A stretch of DNA of 64,000 bases. Source: an uncultured Bacteroidales bacterium (lineage in GTDB: Bacteria > Bacteroidota > Bacteroidia > Bacteroidales > CAIXZF01). The notes under the pieces are model-generated. The model made no database searches and was not told where the DNA came from. It saw nothing but the letters and a program-made list of their open reading frames with translations. Positions 36,101 to 48,100 of the stretch are shown here, piece by piece. The stretch's first letter is position 1, and the number at the start of each line of letters is the position of its first letter. The stretch covers positions 62,001-126,000 of the forward strand of contig CAIXZF010000035.1 of NCBI GenBank assembly GCA_903923925.1, in the 5' to 3' direction. The translations under genes and the position numbers were made by a program.

Positions 36101-39100
36101 TTCCAATTCTATTACTAATAGTGTGTCAATTACATCCTCTAACATTTACAACTGGAGTGGCTATGGAATTTATTTTAACCAGGTAGGCAATGGCTGTGCA
36201 ATCACCAATAATCACTTTTATTACAACATGGTTACTCCTGCCAATACAAACCAGACAGCAATTTACCTTGGGTCAGGGAATAACCAGAACATCAATAATA
36301 ACAGCATTGGTGGATCTGGAATATTTGCAAGCGGATCGCCCTGGCAGAATGACGGTTCTGTTACATTTAAAGGAATATATTTGAATCTTGGAGTTACCCA
36401 ACTTTCAGTAATAGATAATAACAGGATTCAGAATATTAATCTCTCGAACACCGGTACTGTTAATTTTGAAGGGATGCATCTTTATTCAGGATATGCTTAT
36501 CTGGGTTATTCAATCGGGAATACAATCGGCCATGCCACTAATGCGGGGTCTATTACGATTGCTGGTACGTCCGGAAATGTTTATGGTATTCATGACGAAT
36601 CAACATCAGATTATACGGGGATTGAAAAAAATACGATTGCAAACATTGAGTTTTCGGGTGTAATTGGCTCTCCTGTTTTTGCTGGTATTCATACTAAAAC
36701 AGCCTATGTTCGCAGAAATAGAATTTTTAGCATTGATGTAGCAAATTCCACACTTTCTCCGGTTATATCAGGCATTTCAATGAATAGTACAAGTGGCGTA
36801 AGTGTAGCAGTAAGTATTACAAATAATATGATTTCATTGAATGGAGGAAATGCTCTCAATCCCACAATTTATGGATATTATGATAATGGGAGTCCATTTA
36901 CAGGATTGAATTTTTATTTCAACACAATAAATATTTATGGTAGTGCAACTACTTCATCATCTACATATGCCTACTTCAGGAATGGATCAGCAATTACAGA
37001 ATTATACGATAATATTCTTGTAAATATCAAACCTTCAGGAGGTACAGGGAAACATTATTCAATAGCAGTTCAGAATGGTGCAGCACAATGGATTGCAGAT
37101 TACAACGATTTTTTTGCTGTTTCAGGTACTTTGGGAAGATGGAATGGCGGTGATGTATTAACATTATCATCCTGGAAAACTATTTCAACTGAGGATGTGC
37201 ATAGTCTTTATTATATGCCGGTTTTTATCTCCAATACCGACCTTCACCTTGATGCAGTGGGGAATTGTGCAATAAATGGAAAGGGAACGTATCTGGCGAG
37301 CGTAATGATTGATTTTGATAATACAGGCAGAAGTAATCCTCCGGATATTGGGGCAGATGAATTTGTTGGTCCTGAAATTACTCCGCCAACTTCAGGGGGA
37401 AACCAGACTGCTTGTGCAGGAGGAACTATTCCAAATCTTTCAGCCACAGGAACAGGCACTATCAAATGGTTTTCAGATGCAGGGCTTACTATAGTAGTAC
37501 ACAGAGGAAGTCCATTTGCCAGCGGGCAAACAGCGGCAGGTGTTTATACCTATTATGCAACCGATTCATTATCAGGGTGTGAAAGCAATTCAATAACAAT
37601 TACATTAACGCTGTATTCTCAGCCAACTGCAAGTGCTTCAGCAACTCCTTCATCTCTTTGTTCAGGGGCAACTATTCAGTTGAATGCAAGTGCAAGTGGT
37701 GGTTCAGGTGTAGGGTATACTTACAGTTGGTCGGGGCCAAATTCATTCTCATCTACTTCACAGAATCCAACTATACCTAATGCTCAATTGGTGAATACAG
37801 GGACATATAGTCTGAGTGTTTCCGATGGGAACAGTTGTAACTCAAATACTCCATCAACAGTTGTGGTAACAGTAAATGCTCATCCGACAGCAAATGCCTC
37901 AGTAGCAGTTAGCCCTTTATGCAGTGGTTCCACAATTCAGTTGAATGGGAGTGGAGGAACAATTTATAGCTGGTCGGGCCCGGCAGGGTATTCTTCGGGT
38001 GCTCAGAATCCATCTATTTCTAATGTTACTACTGCAAATTCAGGTTTATACAGTCTTTATGTAAATGATGCTAACGGCTGCATCTCTTTAACACCGGGAA
38101 CAGTAAATGTGCTTGTAAATGCAAAGCCTGTTGCAACTGCGTCTGCCCTGCAAACTTCAGTTTGCATTGGTTCTTCAATTAATCTTACCGGAACTTCATC
38201 TGGAGGAAGCGGAAGTGGATACAGTTATAGCTGGACAGGTCCGAATAGTTTTTCAAGCACAGCTCAAAATCCAACTATTTCAGGAGCAGCGGTCTTAAAT
38301 TCCGGTATTTACCACCTTGTTGTAACAGATGGTAATACTTGTATATCAGCAGAATCCCAGGTGATAATTACTGTAAATACCTTACCTGTTGCAAGTGCTT
38401 CTGCTGTGCCAACAAGTGTGTGTCTCGGATCACCATTTAACCTCGCAGGGGGAGTAACAGGTGGGAGCGGGTTTGGATATACCTGGCTTTGGTCGGGGCC
38501 CAACGCTTTTTCGTCAACATTCCAGAATCCTTCAATAGCAAGCGCTCAACTTTCACATACAGGAACATACAGTTTAGTGGTTACAGATAATTCAGGCTGT
38601 GTTTCAATTAATACTACAACTGTTAGTGTTTTAGTTAATTCGTTACCAGTTGCAGCAGCGAGTGGATCTTCAACTTCTGTTTGTCCGGGTTCAACAATTA
38701 ATTTAACTGGTTCCGCGAGTTTAGGAAGTGGTTCAGGTTATACCTATCATTGGTCAGGGCCGAATGGATTTACATCTTTGCTGCAAAATCCGTCGATTCT
38801 CAATGCAACTTCAGCAAATGCCGGAGTATACAGTCTGTATGTTTCTGATGGGAATAATTGCAATTCAACAAATTCGGCAGCTGTTTTAATAATACTTTAT
38901 TCAAATCCAACAGCAATTGCCGGGTCGACTCAATCATCTTATTGCACAGGATCTAACATTCAGCTTACAGGCAGTGGAAGTGGTGGCAGCGGTTCAGGGT
39001 ACACATATCAATGGAGTGGACCATCAGGCTTTACGTCAACATTGCAAAACCCTGTTATTGCAGGAGCCAGCTCCTCAAATGCCGGGATTTATCATCTGAC

Positions 39101-42100
39101 TATAACCGACGGGAATGGTTGTACATCAATCAATAATGCTGCTATTGGAGTTCTGGTAAATAGTGTTCCAACTGCAGTTGCAAATACTTCAACACCAACA
39201 ATTTGCATTGGGTCAACAATAAATTTTAATGGCAGCAGCAGTGGAGGCAGTGGTTCAGGATATACGTATCTGTGGACTGGGCCAAACGGATTCACATCTT
39301 TATTACAGAATCCGTCAATAATAAATGGACAAACAATCAACGGTGGTACTTATAGCCTTACCGTAACTGACGGCAGTGGTTGTATTTCGACGAATTCAGC
39401 AACTACCGGAGTCATTGTAAATGCTCCTCCTGTTGCTGCAGCTTCGTCGGTACAATCTGCAGTTTGTGCCGGACAATCAATTAGTTTACTTGGTAATGCG
39501 AGTTCAGGCAGTGGTTCAGGTTATACATTTAGCTGGACTGGACCTAATGGTTTTACTTCAAGCCAGCAGAATCCTACAATTACTAACGCTCAGGCTGCAG
39601 TAAACGGTACTTATACACTTGTTGTAACTGATAGTCATTCGTGTTCATCAACAAATTCTGCAACTGTAACTATAAATGTAAAAGAATTACCAACAGCAAC
39701 GGCAAATTCGGCACCAACAACATTGTGTGAAGGCTCACCGATACAATTAAATGGTAATGCATTAGGTGGCAGTGGATCGGGCTATTTATATAACTGGTCG
39801 GGGCCGAATGGTTTTACAACAGGTATTCAGAATCCTGCAATCCTTAACGCACAGACCAACAATAGTGGTATCTTCAGCCTTACTGTAACAGATGGAAACG
39901 GCTGCGCTTCAACAAACAATGCAAGTGTAACAATTAGTGTATATTCGAAACCAACAGCAAGTGCTTCAGCAGTTCCAAATCCTTTATGTGTTGGGTCGAA
40001 TCTTCAATTAACAGGCGGAGCATCAGGTGGAAGCGGTATTGGTTATACCTACAGTTGGACTGGTCCTAACGGATATTCTTCTTCAGTACAAAGTCCGCTT
40101 ATTTCAACTATACAGGCTACCCAAACAGGCAGTTATTCGCTTGCTGTAACAGACAATCATGGATGTGTCTCAGCACCTGCTGCCAGTGTTTTTGTGATGG
40201 TTAATGGTTTGCCGACATCTACAGCAACTGCAACTCAGAATAACCTGTGCAGTGGAGGCAATCTTCAATTAAACGGTCAGGGTATTGGTGGTAGCGGTAC
40301 AGGTTATATTTATCAATGGACCGGTCCATCGAGCTTTACGTCCAGCCAGCAAAATCCATTTATTTCAGGTGCAACTCTTTCGAATGCTGGTACATATACC
40401 TTACAAGTAACCGATGGGCTTGGCTGTGTAGCTGCTCCTTTTCAAAGTGTTACAATAACTGTGAATTCTGTTCCTCTGGCAAATGCAGGGAATGACGTTA
40501 CAATAGCAAATGGAGCATTCACAACATTGACAGGTTCAGCAAGTGGTGGCAGCGGAAATTACAGTTATGCCTGGACACCAGTTGCCTTTATTAATGGAAG
40601 TGCAACGCAAGCCCTTATCCAGACGATTAACCTTAGCTCAACGCAAACGTATTCTTTAATAGTAACAGATGCAACAACATTGTGTGTAAGCTCAGTAGAC
40701 CAGGTTGTAGTAACAATTTCAGGTCAAACGCTTGCTATTTCAGCCACAGCTGCAAGCACTTCAATTTGCGAGAACTCAACAGTTCAGCTTAATGCGCCTG
40801 CAAGTGGAGGTTCTGGATCGTATGCATTTAATTGGAGTTCAGTACCTGCCGGATTTTCTTCTTCTCAGCAAAATCCGATTGTAATACCAGCAGGAAATAC
40901 TACATATTCAGTTACAGTAAATGATGGTTTCAATACAGCAACATCTGCAATTAATATTACAGTAAACAGCAGACCTACTGCAGGGGCAGGAGTTGTTGTT
41001 AACCCAATATGTGCGGGACAAGCGCTTCAGCTGAATTCAACAGCCACAGGGGGAAGTGGAACAGGGTATACTTTCTTATGGGCTGGTCCACTTTCATATA
41101 GTTCTAATCAACAGAATCCTCAAATTGCTAATGTTCAGACCACGAATGCAGGAAATTACCTTGTAACTGTTACAGATGGCAATGGCTGTGCTTCACAAAA
41201 TACGGCCTATATTCCTGTTCTTGTAAATGCAACACCTTCTGCGTATGCTGGTCCGGATCAAACAATTTTCTTTGGTACCAGTACAACCTTAACTGGAAGT
41301 GCTAACGGAAGTTCGGGGCCTTTTAGTTATTTATGGTCACCAGCGAATAAAATTAATGGTAGTGTAATCAATTCCACAGTACAGACAATAAGTCTGAATG
41401 CAACTCAGATATACACCTTGATTGTTACTGATAATATAACTGCTTGTGTTAGTCAGCAGGATCCGGTAATTGTAAATATTACAGGCTCGCCACTCACGGT
41501 AAATAGTTCTGCATCACCTACCCAAATATGTTTAGGTGTAAATTCAACTCTGAATGCCCAGGCTTCCGGAGGATCGGGTTCCTATACGTATTCCTGGAGT
41601 TCAGCACCTGCAGGCTTTTCATCTACTCAGCAAAGTCCTGTTGTATCACCAACACAAACCACTGTTTATACTGTAACTGTCAGCGATGGTTTTACAACTA
41701 ATACGAGTAGCGTTACTCTTACGATTTTTCAAAGACCTGTTGCAGCTGTCTCAGCATTACAAACTGTTCTTTGCAGTGGATCGAACATTCAGCTGCAAGG
41801 TGGTGCTTCAGGCGGAAGTGGAAATGGTTTTATTTTCCAATGGAATGGACCATCATCTTTTACCTCTGGTTTGCAAAATCCAATAATCAGCAATGCTCAG
41901 ACGAGTAATTCAGGGTCTTATGGATTAATTGTTACGGACGACAGAGGTTGCTCATCGGTGAATAATCCAATTGTAAATATTACAATTAATAGCAGACCTA
42001 CTGCAAGTCCGGCTGTAAATAATGCATCCTTATGTCAGGGTGGTGCATTTCAATTAAGCGGCAGTGGAAATGGCGGCAGTGGTTCCGGGTATACTTATCA

Positions 42101-45100
42101 ATGGTCAGGACCTAATAGTTTTAGTTCTACAAACCAAAATCCTTCCTTTACAAATGCACAGATTGGTCAATCCGGAAATTACTTTTTAACTGTTACAGAT
42201 GGGAATGGATGTTCTTCATTAAGTACGGCATTTGTAAATGTTATAGTTCATTCCTTACCGAATGTTCTTGCTTTTGCAACACCTTCATCGCTTTGCAGTG
42301 GTGCTGCAATCCAATTTAGCGGTAGTGGAAGCGGCGGAAGCGGCGGTGGGTATTCTTATGCATGGACAGGTCCAGCTGGTTATAATACAGTTGTTTCATC
42401 TCCGACAATATCGAATGCGCAACTATCGAATACCGGAGTTTATAATCTGGTTGTAACAGATGGAAATTCCTGTTCTTCGCAGACTGCTACAGTTAATATT
42501 ACTGTTAACCCAATACCAATATCGAATGCCGGTCCTGATCAATCCTTGCCAAATGGCGCCTATGCAAATTTAAACGGATCTGCAACAGGAGGTTCCGGAA
42601 ATTATTCATGGACCTGGAGTCCGATATCTTCTATTAATGGCAATCCATTTATGCAGAATGTTGTAAGTCTGAATCTTACAACTACTCAGATTTTTACTCT
42701 CCTTGTAACGGATGTTACTTCTACTTGTCAAAGTCAGCCTGATAATGTAACAATTACAATAACAGGAAATCCGCTGGCTGCTTTTGTAAGCACTACTAAC
42801 AGTACAATTTGTTTAGGTACAGGAACACAACTTAATACTACAGCTTTAGGTGGTACAGGAATATACACATATGCGTGGAGTTCTGTACCCTCTGGTTTTT
42901 CTTCGAATCTTCCAAACCCAACTGTAAGCCCGGTAGCAACCACTACATATACTGTTGTTGTGGGTGATGGGTTTAATTCTGTAACATCTTCGCAGTCAAT
43001 AACAGTAAATACAATTCCGGTCGCAGCTTCAGGTGCTGCTCAGACTACCTTCTGTGCCGGACAAACATTAAATTTAAGCAGCTCTGCAAGTGGTGGCAGC
43101 GGATCAGGGTATTCTTTCCAATGGACAGGGCCAAATGGATATACTTCTACTCAGCAAAATCCTTCCATATCAAATGCACAAGCAGTATTATCTGGTATAT
43201 ATTCAGTAACAGCAACTGATCTTTACGGCTGTTCCTCGGCTTCTTCTGCAGTTACTATTTTAATTCATTCATTGCCGGTTGCGGTTGCCTCTTCTCCCGA
43301 TAATTCAATTTGTATTGGAGAAACTCTTTCTTTAACAGCGAATGCAAGTGGTGGAAGTTTAACAGGTTATACCTACAACTGGACAGGCCCGGGAGGCTTT
43401 GTATCTAATAATCAGAATCCACAGATTACGAATGCGCAAAGTGTTATTGCAGGACTTTATTCCTTGTTTGTTATTGACGGAAATAATTGTATGTCAACTA
43501 GCTCAGCCACTGTAAATGTTACTGTTTCAAACAAACCAATTGCCAATGCCGGAGCGAATCAGGTAATTCCTTCCGGAGCTTATACAACTTTGTTGGCATC
43601 AGCTTCAGCAGGTTCCGGATTTTATATATATGCATGGGCTCCTGCCTCATTTATCAACGGTCCTTCCACTCAGGCATTGATTCAGACCATAAATCTTAGC
43701 TCCACTCAAATATATACACTTACAGTAACAGATCTTTCAACTGCTTGTGTGAGTTTACCTGATGATGTAAGTGTTATTGTTTCCGGTGGTCCGTTAACGG
43801 CCAGCGCGCAGGTAGCTTCTCCGACAATTTGCTCGGGAAATACTACACAGTTGAATGTTCTGGCTTCTGGTGGTACAGGAACTTATACTTATTCCTGGAC
43901 ATCAAGTCCTGCAGGTTTTTCTTCTTCATCTCAGAATCCGACAATTTCACCCGTGATTAGTACTTTGTTTATCGTTTCAATTAACGATGGATATAGTACT
44001 GTAACATCAAGTGTTCAGGTTAATGTGAATCCTTTGCCATTTGTTGCTATTTCGGGACCTTTAACTGCCCAATGTGCAGGGACTACGATTTTCTTCCTGA
44101 ATACTGGCAGTCCTGCAGGTGGCACATACAGCGGGCCTGGCGTTTCAGGAACAAACTTCAATGCATCTGTTGCTGGGGCTGGTTTGCATACCATCACATA
44201 CAGAGTCACTGATGTAAACGCATGCACAAATTCTGCCGTAACAACAGTTTCAGTTAATCCGTTACCTGTTATTTATTCAGGGTCTTTAAGCAGTCAATGC
44301 GTTTCAAGTGTTAATTATCTGCTTAATAATGCCTCACCTGCTGGTGGAACATATAGTGGCCCCGGAGTAATTGGTAATATTTTTAACGCTTCATTGGCCG
44401 GTGCCGGGTCACATATTGTAACATATTCGTTGTCAAATATTTATGGATGTTCTTCGTCTGCAAATACTTCGATAGTTGTCTACCCGGTTCCAGTAGTCAG
44501 CTTTACTACACCATTAGCAACCCAGTGCCAGTCGTCAACAACTTATGCATTAACAGGTGGTCTGCCTTCCGGAGGTACCTATAGTGGATCAGGCGTAACA
44601 TCTTCAAGCTTTAATGCTTCTGCTTCAGGTTCTGGAATAATTGATATCATTTATCAGTTTAATGATATCAATGGATGTTCAAACAGTGATACAAATCAGA
44701 TTTTTGTAAATCCGGCTCCTTCGCCATTTCCGGTATCTGGTTCTGGTGTTTATTGTGAAAGCCAAAATGGAATGACTGTCACATTATCCGGTTCACAAAC
44801 GGGAGTTACATACCAGTTAATTAAAAACAGTGCCAGTTTTGGTAGTCCTGTTAATGGAACAGGTGGGGCTTTAGTGTGGCCGTCAATGAGCAGTGGCACA
44901 TATACGGTTTCGGCAACAAATGTTGCTGTTTCCTGTAGTTCAGCGATGCCTGGATCAGTAGTGATTTCTATGGTTTCTTTACCAATCGCCTTCACCGTTT
45001 CCTCGCCACTTCATTATTGTTATGGCTTGAATGGTGTTACAATAACCTTGTCAGGTTCTCAGCCAGGGTTTACGTATCAACTCGTTAAAGACGGGAGTTA

Positions 45101-48100
45101 CAACGGCACTGCTGTTGCAGGAACAGGAGGTGTTTTAACATGGACCAATAAATTAGCTGGAACATACAGTGTTGTGGCCTTCACAAGTCTGAGCGGATGT
45201 TCAACAACTATGATTGGTTTGCTAACGATAACTGAGGATTCTCCAATTGCCGTAACATTAACACCAATCCCAGCCTCAGTAATTATTAACAATAACCTGC
45301 AATTGAATGCAGCATTTTCAGGTGGAAGCGGAACATTTAATACCTATCAGTGGTCAGGTTCCGGTTCGGTTTACCTGACTTCCACTTCAGTTACCAATCC
45401 GGTTTTTCAAAGTCCTGTTGTTAGTTTGTATGATCTCACATTTACCGTTACCGACGATCATGGATGTAATCAAAGCGCAGTTCTGCAAGTGCAGGCAACA
45501 AGTCCTGTAGTAGAGCCTGTTATGCCCAATCAGCAACGTTGTGGGTCTGGAACAGTTATAATGGAAGCCTTTGTGGGAGCCGGAGGAAATCAAGTTGAGT
45601 TTTCGCTTGATGGTGTAAATGTTAGTTATACTGATAACACATCACCATTCCTTTTTACGACACCGTTTATACCATCCAATTCATCGATAACAGTTTATGC
45701 AAGATCACGTAATAGTTCATCAGGAAATACAAGCACCTGGATAAGCGCAGTTGCATCTGCTTCCGTTGGATCGAATGGAGGAGTTGTTGTTGGCGGAGGT
45801 AATATTTGTCTTGGAAATTCTACTGGGAGTCTGGTTCTTCAGAATTATACAGGGCTGGTGATTTCATGGGAGCGAAGGATAAATGGTGGTTCGTGGATTA
45901 GTATTCCATTCACTGGAAATGTTTTCCAGGAGATTCCCTCTACTAATGGAATTATCGGTTACAGGGCTCTGGTTCAGTTAGATATTTGCAATCCTGCCTA
46001 TTCAAATGAAGTAACTGTTACAGTTTCGCCATATACGAATGCTGGTGTCCTTTCTGTTGCATCAGGCATGATATGCCTTGGAAATCCTACTGGTCAAATA
46101 ACGGTTTCAGGACATACCGGAAATGTATTGTATTGGGAGAAACGCTTGATTGGAGGGTTCTGGTCACAGATTAATTCGACTTTAACTTCATATTCCGAAA
46201 TTCCTGCTGAGTCAGGAACATGGGAGTACAGGGCTTTTATTCAAAGTGGGGATTGCCCGGCTTTAAGTACTTCACCAATAACAATAATTGTTGTTGAACA
46301 AGGAATTATGGGTACATTAACAGGTTCCGGAACAATTTGCTTTGGGAGTTCTACTCCAACAATGTTTATATCTGGTCAACTGGGAACAATAACAAAATGG
46401 CAAAAAAGACTTAATGGCGGGCCATGGAATACCATTTCTACAACAGCATCTTTCTATTCAGAAATTCCATCTTCTTCGGGGAATTGGGAATTCAGGGTTG
46501 TGATGCAAAATGGAACATGTCCTGAACAATTTTCAAATTCGGTAATTGTTACAGTGCAACCTGCAACCAATGGAGGCATATTGAATGGAAGTGCCAATAT
46601 CTGTTATGGAAGTTCAACAGGGAACCTTCTACTAAGCGGTTATACCGGATTTATCATCAAATGGCAAAAGAAGCTTGAAACTGGTTCATGGATTGACTTT
46701 TATAACTTTAGTTCTGTATTCCAGGAAATTCCGTCTTCCCCCGGAACATGGTATTATCGTGTTCTGGTGCAAAGTGGAAACTGCTCACAGGCATTTTCAT
46801 CTCCGGCAATCGTATTTGTTGATTCTCCGTCTGCTGGCGGTGAAGTAATCGGAGGCAGCCAAATCTGCATTGGTTCGAGTACAGGAACGCTAACACTTAA
46901 CAGTTATAGTGGTACTATCCTGAAATGGCAAAAACGTTTTAATGGCGCAAATTGGTCTGATATTAACAATCAAAGTCCAATTTTTGGTGAAGTTTTATTG
47001 CAGGCCGGCACATGGGAATACAGGGCGATAACCCAAAGCGGCTCCTGCCCGTTAACATATTCTGTAATTGATACAGTTATAGTTTTGCCGGTAAGTGTAG
47101 GTGGTTCAGTTACTGGAGGTTCTTCATTTTGTTTTGGCGGTTCTACAAATGTTTTAACGCTTACAGGGAATAACGGAACAATTGTTAAATGGCAGAAGAG
47201 ACTCAACAATGGCAGCTGGATTGATTTCACCAACACAACATATACGTATCAGGAAACACCAGCTTCTCCGGGAAACTGGGAATATAGAGCTGTTGTAAAA
47301 AATGGTTCCTGCAGCCAGGCATTCTCTTTGTCAACGCTGGTGATTGTTAGTCCTTTACCGGTAGTGTATGTTCTTTCAGGAAATCCTTATTATTGTGAAA
47401 ATGAAAATGGTATTACTCTTAGCCTTTCCGGATCAGAGCCAAATGTTAGCTATCAACTGATCATGGATGGCGTTAATTTCGGATACCCGATTCAAGGGAA
47501 TGGGCTTGCACTTCATTGGCCCAACATGACTATCGGAACTTATAAAGTATTTGCAAACGGTTCAAGCACATTCTGTTCCCAGGCAATGCAAGGAGAAGTG
47601 TCAGTATATCAGGTACCAATACCACAGGTATTCTCTATTCAATCTTATGGATTCGATTGCAGCGGAATGGGTGGTGCACATGTTCTTCTTGACGGTTCTG
47701 AAAACGGAATTTCTTATCAACTTTATCGCAATGGTATTGCCAATGGATTGCCTTTAATTGGTACTGGATTAAACCTCGATTGGGGAGGTCTTACTGTTGG
47801 CACATACCAGGTTAAAGCAACAAATATACTAACGGCTTGCCTAACTACTATGGCGGGTACTTCAATTATACTTCCTGCTCCTGTGCCAACACCATTTAAT
47901 GTAACTGGAGGAGGAACTGTTTGTGCAAATTCTTCAGGAGTTAATGTTGGGCTTAGTTCTTCTCAGCTTGGTATCACTTATCAACTATATATTAATGGCT
48001 ATCAAACAGCAACTACTTTAACAGGAACTGGTCTGGCAATTTCATTTGGATCGCAGCAAATTCAAGGAACGTATTCTGTTCAGGCTACAAATAATACATC

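Noticed and set aside
37623-44036. CRISPR array or tandem DNA repeat
   Set aside because: The periodicity (about 260 nt) is that of protein domains in one open frame, with diverged DNA and no spacers.
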